The position numbers and the translations under genes are program-made. The notes below the pieces were generated by a model, which saw nothing but the letters and a program-made list of their open reading frames with translations, made no database searches and was not told where the DNA came from. This document shows positions 9,192-18,185 of a stretch of 64,000 nucleotides of DNA, one piece after another. Source of the stretch: Pelagibius sp. (GTDB lineage: Bacteria; Pseudomonadota; Alphaproteobacteria; Kiloniellales; Kiloniellaceae); NCBI RefSeq assembly GCF_028289705.1, contig NZ_JANQOI010000189.1, forward strand, positions 34,452 to 98,451, in the 5' to 3' direction. Within the stretch, counting starts at the first letter, position 1, and every line of letters starts with the position of its first letter.

Positions 9192-9895
9192 CAGCCTCCC
9201 AGCAGTTGACCCTTGATCTGGGCCATCGGCCGGCCCTGGAGCGCGAGGACTTCCTGGTTGCGCCAAGCAACGAGGTGGCCGTGGCCTGGATCGACCGCTG
9301 GCCCGATTGGCCGTCGCAGGCCCTGGCCATCTTCGGGCCCGCGGGCTGCGGGAAGACGCATCTCTGTCAGGTCTGGCGGCGTGCCTCCGAGGCTGTCGAG
9401 ATCGACGCTGCGGGCCTGCGACAGAGCGAGCCACCGGCTCTGCTCGGCGAGCGGCAGGTCTGCGTCGTTGAGGACGTGGCTGATGCGCTGGAGCATGAGC
9501 CGCAGGTGGCGGAGCGGCTGCTGCATCTCTACAATATGATTCACGAACGCGGGGGCTTTCTGCTGCTTTCCGACCGCAAACCTCCGGCACGCTGGGCCTG
9601 TCCGCTGGCCGACCTGCGCTCCCGGCTCTCTGGCATGCAGGCTGTTGCCTTGAGCGAACCTGACGAACTGTTGGTGCAGGCGGTCCTGGTGAAGCTGTTC
9701 GCCGACCGCCAGCTCTCGCTCACGCCGGAGGTGGTCCGCTTTCTGATGCCCAGGATCGAGCGCTCCTTCGATACGGTGCGGCAGATCGTGGCGGCCATCG
9801 ATGCGCGCGCCCTGGAGGCGAAGCGGGAAATCACGGTGCCTCTGGTTCGGCTGGTGCTGTCGGATCAGGGCGCCGAAGAAACGGTCAACGATTAG
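9188..9895 (+). CDS. hdaA: HdaA-type DnaA homologue (regulatory inactivation of DnaA)
   Basis: A 235-residue AAA+ protein lacking the DnaA DNA-binding domain, as in Hda/HdaA, which promotes ATP hydrolysis by DnaA together with the sliding clamp after replication starts. The N-terminal QLTLDLGH resembles the clamp-binding motif QL(S/P)L of Hda. Walker A is GPAGCGKTH (about 50-58), and the Walker B-like VVEDVAD and sensor block LLLSDRKPP are visible. Start is GTG in a GTGA overlap with the transporter. The gene position behind AI-2E and ahead of ppk is usual in this order. Confidence 0.88.
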   Translation: MTASQQLTLDLGHRPALEREDFLVAPSNEVAVAWIDRWPDWPSQALAIFGPAGCGKTHLCQVWRRASEAVEIDAAGLRQSEPPALLGERQVCVVEDVADALEHEPQVAERLLHLYNMIHERGGFLLLSDRKPPARWACPLADLRSRLSGMQAVALSEPDELLVQAVLVKLFADRQLSLTPEVVRFLMPRIERSFDTVRQIVAAIDARALEAKREITVPLVRLVLSDQGAEETVND

Positions 9896-9907
9896 AGGGG
9901 AAGTCTG

Positions 9908-10687
9908 ATGGATCTGGGGATCAGGGGGCGGAAGGCCCTGGTTTGTGCTGCCAGCAAGGGCCTTGGACGGGCCTGTGCCATGTCCTTGGCGCGTGAGGGC
10001 GTCGATATCACCATCATCGCAAGGACCGCCGGACCGCTGGAGGCGACCGCCGAAGAAATCCGCAAAGCAAGCGGTGTCACCGTGACCGCGGTCGCGACCG
10101 ACATTACGACACCGGAAGGACGGGCTCTCGCCCTGGAAGCCTGTCCCTCGCCGGACATCCTGGTGAACAACGCCGGCGGGCCGCCGCCGGGAGACTTCCG
10201 CGACTGGGATCGGGACGACTGGGTGCGTGCGCTGGATGCCAACATGCTGACCCCCATCGAGCTGATCAAGGCGACGGTCGACCCGATGATGGAGCGGGGC
10301 TTCGGGCGGATCGTCAACATCACCTCCGCCGCGGTCAAGGCCCCCATCGACATCCTCGGGCTCTCCAATGGTGCCCGCGCCGGCCTGACCGGCTTTGTCG
10401 CCGGCCTGGCGCGCAAAACGGTGCGGCACAATGTGACTATCAACGGGCTGTTGCCGGGCCCCTTCGACACCGATCGCCTGCACGCTACCCTGAAGGCGGT
10501 GGCGGACAAGGCCGGGCAGCCTGCGGAAGAAGTCGCCCGCGAACGCGCCGAGGGCAACCCGGCGGGACGTTTCGGCAGGCCGGAGGAGTTCGGAGAAGCC
10601 TGTGCGTTCCTTTGCGGGGTCCATGCCGGCTTTATCACCGGCCAGAACATCCTGCTGGACGGCGGCGCCTTCCCTGGGACTCTCTAG
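9908..10687 (+). CDS. Short-chain dehydrogenase/reductase family protein with altered active site
   Basis: Rossmann-fold SDR of 259 residues, annotated in relatives as 3-oxoacyl-ACP reductase-like. The nucleotide motif is CAASKGLGRA (13-22), with NNAGG at 87-91 and the catalytic-type Ser140 in NITSA. The Tyr-x-x-x-Lys pair expected 13 residues after that Ser is replaced by Ser153 and Arg157 (SNGARAGLTGF). C-terminal PGRF-like and GQNILLDGGAF blocks are kept. An SDR subgroup with this replacement exists, so the protein may bind substrate or act by a different route. It starts 12 bases after hdaA with GGGGAAG as ribosome site. Confidence 0.85.
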   Translation: MDLGIRGRKALVCAASKGLGRACAMSLAREGVDITIIARTAGPLEATAEEIRKASGVTVTAVATDITTPEGRALALEACPSPDILVNNAGGPPPGDFRDWDRDDWVRALDANMLTPIELIKATVDPMMERGFGRIVNITSAAVKAPIDILGLSNGARAGLTGFVAGLARKTVRHNVTINGLLPGPFDTDRLHATLKAVADKAGQPAEEVARERAEGNPAGRFGRPEEFGEACAFLCGVHAGFITGQNILLDGGAFPGTL

Positions 10688-10722
10688 GCGCTTTCCTATT
10701 TTGGCGGAACCGGCCCGCTCCT

Positions 10723-10767
10723 CCACCCGGCCACCCACTAGGATAATCACATTGGGTGGCCGGGTGG
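10723..10767. repeat. Perfect 15-bp inverted repeat with 15-base loop
   Basis: Arms CCACCCGGCCACCCA (10723-10737) and TGGGTGGCCGGGTGG (10753-10767) pair perfectly and extend two further pairs with one G-T wobble. It lies 35 bases behind the SDR stop and about 170 bases before the His-rich gene. No T-run follows, so it is not a standard terminator; the right arm runs on into further Gs. Confidence 0.85.
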
Positions 10768-10938
10768 GGGTGCGGGCCGGCACCGATTCGACGTAAGTCG
10801 AAGATGCCAAAGGCGCCAACCGTCGCGGCGGTTGATCAAGTTTCTGTGACATTTGTGGAAAGGGGAGGGATAGCTCGGCCTCGGCGCCCGTAGCACCGAT
10901 CACACCATGGCTTGGAGGCAGCTCTGGAAGGATCGGAT

Positions 10939-11670
10939 ATGTTCAAGCAGATTGTTCTGGCCGCATGTGCGGCCCTGGTATTCACCGCAAGTCCCGCCCT
11001 GGCGGATGACGATGATGACGACCGCCGGGGTGACCGCTGGCATCGCCATGCGCACCACGATCATGGCTGGCATCACAGCCACGGCTGGTATGAGGAGAGA
11101 CGGCACCACAGGAGGGCCCGGCCGCACTCCCACTACGAACATCGCAAGCACAAGCATCGCAAACACAAGAAGAAGGTGGTGAAGCACGTCTACCATCATG
11201 GCCACGAGCACCACGGTCATGGGCACCACGGCCACAAGAAGCACAGGAAAGCGAAAAAGAAGGTCTACGTCGAAAAGCACGTCTATCACCACTACCCGAA
11301 GCGGCACGGCCACGCTGGGTATGGCCACCACGGCCACCACGGCAAGCACGCCCATGGGCGCCGCCATGACGACAGGGACTGGGCCATCTTTGCGATCCTG
11401 GCCCTGCAGATCGTCGATGTCCTGAACGAGAGCCAGCGGCACAGTTATGCGCTCGCCCAGCGGCGGGCGACGGTCGCCCCGCTGGGCGAGTCGATCCGCT
11501 GGAACGACGGCTCGGCCCGCGGCCAGGTGATCGCCGTCCGTGACGGGCAGGACAGCGGCGGACGCTATTGCCGGGAGTTCCAACAGGAGGTGGTGATCGG
11601 CAACCAGCGCCAGGCGGGCTATGGGATTGCGTGCCGCCAGCCGGACGGTGCCTGGGAGATCGTTTCCTAG
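10939..11670 (+). CDS. Secreted histidine-rich protein with surface-antigen-like C-terminus
   Basis: The 243-residue product has a Sec signal peptide (MFKQIVLAACAALVF, cleavage after PALA near 22), an acidic run of six Asp, then about 130 residues made largely of His, Lys and Arg with HGHHGH-type repeats. After a short hydrophobic stretch (AIFAILALQIV) comes a C-terminal domain with GRYCREFQQ, GYGIACRQPDGAWEIV. This resembles the C-terminal domain of Rickettsia 17-kDa surface antigen-like lipoproteins, but there is no lipobox. Metal binding (Ni, Zn or Cu) is plausible from composition only. Start chosen at 10939 for the signal peptide and the AAGGA upstream. Confidence 0.85.
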   Translation: MFKQIVLAACAALVFTASPALADDDDDDRRGDRWHRHAHHDHGWHHSHGWYEERRHHRRARPHSHYEHRKHKHRKHKKKVVKHVYHHGHEHHGHGHHGHKKHRKAKKKVYVEKHVYHHYPKRHGHAGYGHHGHHGKHAHGRRHDDRDWAIFAILALQIVDVLNESQRHSYALAQRRATVAPLGESIRWNDGSARGQVIAVRDGQDSGGRYCREFQQEVVIGNQRQAGYGIACRQPDGAWEIVS

Positions 11671-11704
11671 CACCTCTGCGAGGCCCCTGGCGCTGAGCCC
11701 TAAT

Positions 11705-11747
11705 GGGGACCTTCCCGCGGTCCGAAGACCCATGCGGGAAGGTCCCC
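11705..11747. repeat. Perfect 14-bp inverted repeat behind the His-rich gene
   Basis: Arms GGGGACCTTCCCGC (11705-11718) and GCGGGAAGGTCCCC (11734-11747) with a 15-base loop, 35 bases behind the stop of the His-rich gene. Stem strength suits transcript ending or 3-prime protection, but a T-run is missing. The rest of the 316-base gap to ppk holds nothing else I recognise. Confidence 0.8.
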
Positions 11748-11986
11748 TGGCTCATGGGGCTGGGTAGGGATCACCCATTCGCCGAGGACCGAATATCCAA
11801 ATTCCGGCACGGTAACATTGATCTCTGTCAATACCTTAGGCATGGAGGCCTAATAGCCTGCGATATTCCAGGCTGCCGGCCCTTGCCCTTGCGGTGGGCG
11901 TCGCCGATCTGTCATCAATTGGCGACATCCGGCGTGCTATAGCGGCCGGAAATGGCGTATCATGCCCTGAGGATCTGGAGTAGCGC

Positions 11987-14182
11987 GTGGAAGACGGCAA
12001 CGCTGTAACCTTGGACGTCGAGCCGCTGGAGCACGAGTCGGACCTGCCGGAAGGCTCGAAGCTGGCGGCCATCGACCTTGCCTCGCCGGAGCGTCTGATC
12101 AACCGCGAGATCTCCTGGCTTGCGTTCAACGAGCGCGTCCTCGAAGAAGCCTACAACGCCAATCATCCGCTTTTCGAACGGCTGCGGTTTCTCTCGATCT
12201 CCGCCAGCAATCTGGACGAGTTCTTCATGGTGCGCGTCGCCGGGCTGCTCGGGCAGATTCGTGCCGGCGTCAAGGCGCGCACGCCCGAAGGCCTGACCCC
12301 GGGCCAACAGCTCACGGCAATCAACGAGCGGGTTGCCAAGCTGTTGCGCTGGCAGCAGGAAAAGTGGCACGACCTGATCGGCGAGCTTAAGGCGGAAGGG
12401 GTAGCCGTCGTCGGCGCCCGCGAACTGAAGCAGTCCGAGCGCCGCTGGCTGGACGACTATTTCACCGAACAGCTCTATCCGGTGCTGACGCCAATCGCCA
12501 TCGACCCGGCGCATCCCTTTCCCTTCATCCCGAACTACGGTCTCTGCCTGGTGGTGGAACTGCAGGGCGATGAGGACAACAACCAGATCAACGGCCTGAT
12601 ACCGCTGCCGGCGAAGATCGATCGCTTCATCAAGCTTCCCGGCGACGCGGCGCGCTTCATTCGTCTGGAGGAACTTCTAAAGCTCTACTTCGACGAACTC
12701 TTCCCGGGGTTCAAGGTCAACTCCGCAGGGTGCTTTCGCGTGCTGCGGGACAGTGACCTGGAAGTCGAGGAAGAGGCCGAAGACCTGGTGCGGGTTTTCG
12801 AAAGCGCCCTGAAGCGCCGGCGCCGCGGCTCGGTGATTCGTCTGACCGTAGATGCCGACATGCCGACGGCTCTGCTCGACTTTGTCATCCGCGAACTGCA
12901 GGTGGACAACGAAAACGTCTTCCCGCTGGACGGCATGCTGGGACTGGCGGACACCAAGGAGATCATCAACGACGAGCGCCAGGACCTTCTCTTTCCCGCC
13001 TACAATCCGCGGTTCCCGGAGCGCATCCGCGACTTCGGCGGCGACTGCTTCGCGGCCATCCGCGCAAAGGACTTCGTCGTTCATCACCCCTACGAGAGCT
13101 TCGACGTCGTCGTGCAGTTCGTACGCCAGGCGGCCAACGATCCGGCCGTCGTGGCGATCAAGCAGACGCTCTACCGCACCTCGGAAGATTCGCCCATCGT
13201 CAAGGCGCTGACCGAGGCGGCGGAGGCCGGCAAGTCGGTGACCGCGCTGGTGGAGCTGAAAGCACGCTTCGACGAAGAACGCAACATTCGCTGGGCCCGC
13301 AATCTCGAGCGCGCCGGCGTGCAGGTCATCTACGGCTTCATCGAATTGAAGACCCACGCCAAGATCTCCCTGGTGGCGCGCCGGGAGGGCGAGTCGCTGC
13401 GGACCTATGTGCATTACGGGACCGGCAACTATCACCCGATCACCGCGCGGATCTACACCGACATCTCATTCTTTTCCTGTGATCCCCTGCTGGCGCGCGA
13501 TGCCACCCGCCTGTTCAACTACATGACGGGCTACGCCAAGCCCAAGGCCATGGACAAGATCGCCTTCGCGCCGCTGACCCTGCGCTCGACCCTGCTGAAG
13601 CACATCGAAGCGGAGATCGCCCATGCAAAGGCGGGGCGGCCGGCGGCGATCTGGGTCAAGCTGAACTCCCTGGTCGATGCCGAGATCATCGATGCGCTCT
13701 ACAAGGCCTCCCAGGCGGGTGTCTCCATCGACCTGATCCTGCGCGGCATCTGTTGCCTGCGGCCGGGTGTGCCGGGTCTGTCGGAGAACATCCGGGTCAA
13801 GTCCATCGTCGGGCGGTTCCTGGAGCACAGCCGGATCGTCTGCTTTGGCGCCGGCCGGCCGCTGCCGTCGCCGCAGGCCAAGGTCTTCATCTCTTCGGCC
13901 GATTGGATGCCGCGCAACCTGGACCGGCGTATCGAGACCCTGGTCCCCATCGAGAACGCGACGGTCCACCAACAGATGCTCGACCAGATCATGATCGCGA
14001 ACCTGAACGACGAGGCGCACTCCTGGATCCTGGAACCGGAGGGCACCTATCGGCGGATCCGCTCCACCGCCAAGTCGTTCAGCGCGCATACCTATTTCAT
14101 GACCAATCCCAGCCTCTCCGGGCGCGGCTCCGCCTTGAAGAAGTCGAAGAAGGCGCCGCGGCTGGTGCTCAGGAAAACATGA
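11987..14182 (+). CDS. ppk1: Polyphosphate kinase 1
   Basis: Makes polyphosphate from ATP, reversibly, through phosphohistidine. The 731-residue product shows the family N-terminus [17 protein letters not shown], the block [10 protein letters not shown], and the two catalytic histidines: His457 in KTHAKISLV and His614 in EHSRIVCFG. Length is typical for PPK1. It starts with GTG, preceded by GGAG eight bases upstream. ppx follows seven bases after the stop, so synthesis and breakdown of polyphosphate are co-transcribed. Confidence 0.97.
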   Translation: MEDGNAVTLDVEPLEHESDLPEGSKLAAIDLASPERLINREISWLAFNERVLEEAYNANHPLFERLRFLSISASNLDEFFMVRVAGLLGQIRAGVKARTPEGLTPGQQLTAINERVAKLLRWQQEKWHDLIGELKAEGVAVVGARELKQSERRWLDDYFTEQLYPVLTPIAIDPAHPFPFIPNYGLCLVVELQGDEDNNQINGLIPLPAKIDRFIKLPGDAARFIRLEELLKLYFDELFPGFKVNSAGCFRVLRDSDLEVEEEAEDLVRVFESALKRRRRGSVIRLTVDADMPTALLDFVIRELQVDNENVFPLDGMLGLADTKEIINDERQDLLFPAYNPRFPERIRDFGGDCFAAIRAKDFVVHHPYESFDVVVQFVRQAANDPAVVAIKQTLYRTSEDSPIVKALTEAAEAGKSVTALVELKARFDEERNIRWARNLERAGVQVIYGFIELKTHAKISLVARREGESLRTYVHYGTGNYHPITARIYTDISFFSCDPLLARDATRLFNYMTGYAKPKAMDKIAFAPLTLRSTLLKHIEAEIAHAKAGRPAAIWVKLNSLVDAEIIDALYKASQAGVSIDLILRGICCLRPGVPGLSENIRVKSIVGRFLEHSRIVCFGAGRPLPSPQAKVFISSADWMPRNLDRRIETLVPIENATVHQQMLDQIMIANLNDEAHSWILEPEGTYRRIRSTAKSFSAHTYFMTNPSLSGRGSALKKSKKAPRLVLRKT

Positions 14183-14189
14183 CGACCTA

Positions 14190-15707
14190 ATGGACGCAGC
14201 ATCGCGGGCGGGGGTCTCGACGCTTCCAAGATCAGCCAGGAAGGATGGCCGCCTGGCGGTCATCGACATCGGGTCGAATTCGATTCGCCTCGTCGTCTTC
14301 GACGGTTTGAAGCGTGCGCCAGCCACCGTGTTCAATGAGAAGGTCCTCTGCGGCCTGGGACGGGGGCTGGAGCGCAGTGGCCACCTCAATCCCGAGGGTG
14401 TTGCCCTCGCCATTCCGAACCTCGTGCGCTTCACCGCGCTGGCAAAGGCCATGGGTATCGAACGGGTCGACCTGATCGCCACGGCGGCCGTCCGCGATGC
14501 CGAGGACGGCCTCGATTTCGTCGAGGCGGTCCAGCAGGAAACCGGCCATACCATTCGCGTCTTGAGCGGTGCCGAGGAGGCGCAGCTCTCGGCGCTCGGT
14601 GTGATCGCCGGCAACCCCGACGCCGACGGCATCATGGGCGACCTGGGCGGTGGCAGCCTGGAACTGGTCGAGGTGAACAACGGCCAGATCGGCCACGCGA
14701 CGACGCTGGCGCTGGGGCCCCTGCGGCTGATGGAAAGCTGTGGAGACGACCGTCAGACGGCGCGGGCGCTGATCGACCAGACGCTGGGGAAGGTGGATTG
14801 GCTGGCCGCCGGCGCCGGCCGCGCCTTCTATCCGGTCGGCGGTGCCTGGCGGAACCTGGCGCGCCTGCACATCGAACAGAAGCGCCACCCACTGCGCGCC
14901 ATCCACGGCCATACCATTCTCAGCGACGAAGCCATCAAGCTGACGCGGCTGGTCAGCCGGCAGGGCAAGAGTTCGCTTTCCGGGATCGAGTTCATCTCCA
15001 GGCGGCGGCGCGAGACGCTCCCGCTCGGCGCGCTTGTACTTTCACGCTTGTTGAAGGTCACAAATTCGGCTGCGATTACCTTTTCCACTTACGGCCTGCG
15101 CGAAGGCTATCTCTTCAACCAGCTTTCCAAGCGCCTTCAGGGTGAGGATCCTCTGATCTCGGCGGCGGCAGAGATCGCCAAGCGCGAGGGACGCTTCGGC
15201 GGGCTGGGAAGCAGTCTGATGACTTGGTGTGCGCCGCTGTTTCCCCAGGAAACCAAGGAAGAGGCTCGCCTTCGCCTGGCGGCCTCGCATCTCTCCGACC
15301 TCGGCTGGCGTGAGCACCCGGACTTCCGCGCCATTCAGGCGCTGCGGCGTATCCTGCATTTTCCGCTTGTGGGTATCGACCATCCCGGACGCAGCTTTCT
15401 GGCCTATACGGCGTTCCTGCGCTATGGCGGGGTGGTCGACGCGCCGGAAGCGGCGGTAGCCACGGCACTGCTGACGGAGGATTGGCGTGAGCGCGCCCGG
15501 CTACTAGGCTCGGCGCTGAGACTGGCCTTTCGGGTGTCCGGCGCGACACGCGGTGTGTTGGACCGAAGCCACTTGAACGTGGACGGCAGTGCCTTGGAAC
15601 TGATCCTTCCCGACGACGGCTCGGTTCCCGACGGCGAGGCCGTCCAGCGGCGCCTACGCACCCTGGCCCTGGTCGGCGGCTTCGAAGAGGCCCGCATCGT
15701 CGTTTGA
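14190..15707 (+). CDS. ppx: Exopolyphosphatase (Ppx/GppA family)
   Basis: Releases terminal phosphate from polyphosphate; members of the family may also hydrolyse pppGpp. The 505-residue product has the actin-like phosphate loops VIDIGSNSIRLVVFDG (about 24-39) and DLGGGSLELVEV (about 151-162), and a long C-terminal HD-like region. It directly follows ppk1 and probably shares its transcript. It converges with the M23 peptidase gene 58 bases away. Confidence 0.95.
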   Translation: MDAASRAGVSTLPRSARKDGRLAVIDIGSNSIRLVVFDGLKRAPATVFNEKVLCGLGRGLERSGHLNPEGVALAIPNLVRFTALAKAMGIERVDLIATAAVRDAEDGLDFVEAVQQETGHTIRVLSGAEEAQLSALGVIAGNPDADGIMGDLGGGSLELVEVNNGQIGHATTLALGPLRLMESCGDDRQTARALIDQTLGKVDWLAAGAGRAFYPVGGAWRNLARLHIEQKRHPLRAIHGHTILSDEAIKLTRLVSRQGKSSLSGIEFISRRRRETLPLGALVLSRLLKVTNSAAITFSTYGLREGYLFNQLSKRLQGEDPLISAAAEIAKREGRFGGLGSSLMTWCAPLFPQETKEEARLRLAASHLSDLGWREHPDFRAIQALRRILHFPLVGIDHPGRSFLAYTAFLRYGGVVDAPEAAVATALLTEDWRERARLLGSALRLAFRVSGATRGVLDRSHLNVDGSALELILPDDGSVPDGEAVQRRLRTLALVGGFEEARIVV

Positions 15708-15765
15708 GGGTTGGTGCTGGGTGCCCGGAAAGGGGCAGGCCGGTTCCGTCAAAACATGTCACGCC

Positions 15766-16794
15766 CTAGCGTACGACGATGGTCTTGCGCACCGAGAGTA
15801 CCGTCTTCGGCCAATCGCCATTCAGTCTGCGTACCCGGTAGAGACCGACATATTCACCGGGCACCAAGTCGGCCCCCTTGCGCCGAATTCCGAAATGCGT
15901 GGTCCATATAGCCTTGTTCCCTTCCAGTTCCCGCTCGTTTCTGAAGAACGTGCTGCCGTCTGGAGCAAGGATCATCATGCTTTGCCTGTCTCCCGCCAAC
16001 AGCCCCCAACTCGCGGCCCAGAACACCAGAATCCGCTCCTCTGCGGAGACCTGGGCGAGGGGCCGAATGCCCGCGAGCATCTGCCGCTTGCTCGGCGGTG
16101 CTGCGGCGAAACCGGCCGAGAGCAAGCCGCCGGCCTGGTAGTCGAGCTGGGCGGCCGCCTCGGCCGACCAGAGGCTGGTGCCCGCGGCACCGCAGTCCGC
16201 CGAAGGCTCCAATCCCGTGAAGGGGTCGAGCAGCCGCGTGCCATGGGCCACCGCAAAGTGGAGATGGGGAAAGTCGCTGTTGCCCGAGAGTCCGATCAGC
16301 CCGAGCGTGTCGCCACGCTTGACCCTGTCTCCTTTCTTGACCGCGATCGAGCCTTTCAGCATATGGGCGTAGGTGGTGATCCAGTCGTCCCCGTGGTCGA
16401 TGGCGACCCAGTTGCCATTGCGCTCCTCCCGGGTCTTGCCGGGTCCGCTGTCTTGCATCAGGACATCCGGCTGGCCGTCGAAGGCAAAGATCACCTGTCC
16501 ATCGGCGGCGGCGACGACGTCGACACCGGCGCGCATCTCGATCTCCGTGGGAACCCGGAAGTCAATTCCGCGGTGGCCGTCGTAGCTCAGCGACCCGCAG
16601 GTATGGTCCTTCCAACCCTTGCCGGGGTCGTAGTCGACGTAGTTCTGGATGGTGCAAAGGCTGCCCATGGCACAGTCGACGGGCAGGTCGAATCCGCCGC
16701 CGGGCGGCGAAGCCTCCTCCGCCCCGGCGTTCGGGGCGAGGACCAGCAGAACTGAGGCTAGAAGAGCTCCGAGGCGCGTTCGCGCCATTTTCAA
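15766..16794 (-). CDS. M23 family metallopeptidase, exported
   Basis: LytM-type peptidase, likely acting on peptidoglycan cross-links in the periplasm. The 342-residue product has a signal peptide (MKMARTRLGALLASVLLVLA, cleavage near residue 25). The zinc set is complete: His74 and Asp78 in GHRGIDFRV, His144 in TTYAHML, and His177-x-His179 in PHLHFAV. About 150 C-terminal residues form an extra domain unique to a subset of the family. TTG at 16794 overlaps the rnd stop (TTGA), with AGGA six bases ahead; an ATG lies two codons later. Confidence 0.9.
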   Translation of the reverse strand: MKMARTRLGALLASVLLVLAPNAGAEEASPPGGGFDLPVDCAMGSLCTIQNYVDYDPGKGWKDHTCGSLSYDGHRGIDFRVPTEIEMRAGVDVVAAADGQVIFAFDGQPDVLMQDSGPGKTREERNGNWVAIDHGDDWITTYAHMLKGSIAVKKGDRVKRGDTLGLIGLSGNSDFPHLHFAVAHGTRLLDPFTGLEPSADCGAAGTSLWSAEAAAQLDYQAGGLLSAGFAAAPPSKRQMLAGIRPLAQVSAEERILVFWAASWGLLAGDRQSMMILAPDGSTFFRNERELEGNKAIWTTHFGIRRKGADLVPGEYVGLYRVRRLNGDWPKTVLSVRKTIVVR

Positions 16795-17960
16795 TCGGCG
16801 TCCTGGGTGGCACCGACCATGACCACGCGGACGCTGTTGCCCGCGGCTGAAAGCGCGACTGAACCCTTCTTGAGAGCCAGGGCATCGCGGCCAAAGATCT
16901 CAAAACGCCAGCCCTGGAGCGCCATCACATCGGCCTCGTCGTCGGCAGCGATCTGCTCGAGGTCGGCGGTGCTGGCGATCAGCTTCTGGGCGACGTCGTG
17001 CTCGTCGCAGCGCAGCTTCAACAAGACCTTCAGCAGGTCGATCAAAGGGCCCGCCCCGTTGGGGGCGACGGGCTTGGGTGGCGGCTTCGGCAGCTCCTTG
17101 TCGGGCAGCGCCAGCGCCTGCCCGACGGTTTCCAGGATGGCCCTGCCGATGCGCCCGCGCGCCATGTCGCGGTTCACGCCGCGGGAGCGGGCGAGTTCCT
17201 CCTCGCTGGTCGGACGATGGGCCGCGATGTCGAAGAGTTGCTCGTCGCGCAGCACCCGGGCCCGGGGCACGTCGCGCTGCTGGGCCTCCTCCTCCCGCCA
17301 GGCCGCCAGGGCCCGCAGGACCGCCAGATAGCGCCGGTCGTTGGACCGGGTCTTCAGGCGCCGCCAAGCCTTGTCCGGGTCCAGACGGTAGGTTTCGGGC
17401 GAAGTGAGGATGGCCATCTCTTCGGCCAGCCAGGCCGCCCGCCCGGACTTGGAGAGCCGGCCCTCCAGCTTCCTGTAGATCTTGCGCAGATGGGTGACGT
17501 CGGCCAGCGCATAGTTCAACTGCCGGTCCGCCAGGGGGCGCCGCGACCAGTCCGTGAAGCGCGACGACTTGTCCACATGGGCGCCGGTCATCTTGCGCAC
17601 CAGAGTGTCATAGCCGACCGACTCCCCGAAGCCGCAGACCATGGCCGCGACCTGGGTATCGAAGATCGGTGCCGGCAGCCGGCCGGTCAGATGGAAGAAG
17701 ATCTCCATGTCCTGGCGGGCCGAATGCAGCACCTTCAGAAGGCGCTGATCGTCGAAGAGGGCCAGGAGGGGGGCGAGGTCGAGATTCGGGGAAAGCGCAT
17801 CGACGGCGGCGACATCATCCGGCCCGGCGACCTGAACCAGGCAAAGCCTCGGCCAATAGGTCGAATCGCGCAAGAATTCGGTATCAACGGTGATGAAATC
17901 GGCCTTGGCCAGTCGTCCGCAGAGGGCCTCGAGCTCCGCGGTTTCCGCAATCAATGTCAT
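16791..17960 (-). CDS. rnd: Ribonuclease D
   Basis: 3-prime to 5-prime exoribonuclease in tRNA and stable RNA maturation. The 389-residue product opens MTLIAETAELEAL and has the DEDD exonuclease motifs: VDTEFLRDSTYWPRLCLVQ (Asp and Glu), the HSARQDMEIF block and NYALADVTHL. The HRDC region follows (residues about 205-285, LAAWREEEAQQRDVPRARVL). ATG at 17960 was chosen; a GTG five codons earlier has no ribosome site. It is coupled to the M23 gene by a four-base overlap and faces away from aspS. Confidence 0.95.
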   Translation of the reverse strand: MTLIAETAELEALCGRLAKADFITVDTEFLRDSTYWPRLCLVQVAGPDDVAAVDALSPNLDLAPLLALFDDQRLLKVLHSARQDMEIFFHLTGRLPAPIFDTQVAAMVCGFGESVGYDTLVRKMTGAHVDKSSRFTDWSRRPLADRQLNYALADVTHLRKIYRKLEGRLSKSGRAAWLAEEMAILTSPETYRLDPDKAWRRLKTRSNDRRYLAVLRALAAWREEEAQQRDVPRARVLRDEQLFDIAAHRPTSEEELARSRGVNRDMARGRIGRAILETVGQALALPDKELPKPPPKPVAPNGAGPLIDLLKVLLKLRCDEHDVAQKLIASTADLEQIAADDEADVMALQGWRFEIFGRDALALKKGSVALSAAGNSVRVVMVGATQDAD

Positions 17961-18185
17961 GGCAGCGGTATACACGCTATTGCCAGGGGGCGAAAGCGCC
18001 CAGGCGCCGCCAGACGGTCACGAAACCATGATGGCCGATCCATGGCCGGCTGGCCCCCGGGCGGGCCCGGTCCAGGGCGGCGGGAAGCAGTCCGGAGCGA
18101 CCAGCGGACTTGACAAAATCCCCGATTCCCGGCCATTTGCGCACTCGCTCAGAGCCCTGCCGATTTGATCCCGGAACCTGCTTCT

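Noticed and set aside
7566..9590. 674-codon minus-strand frame opposite the transporter and hdaA
   Set aside because: Composition (His, Gln, Asp, Gly runs) is what the complement of a membrane-protein gene gives; no ribosome site.
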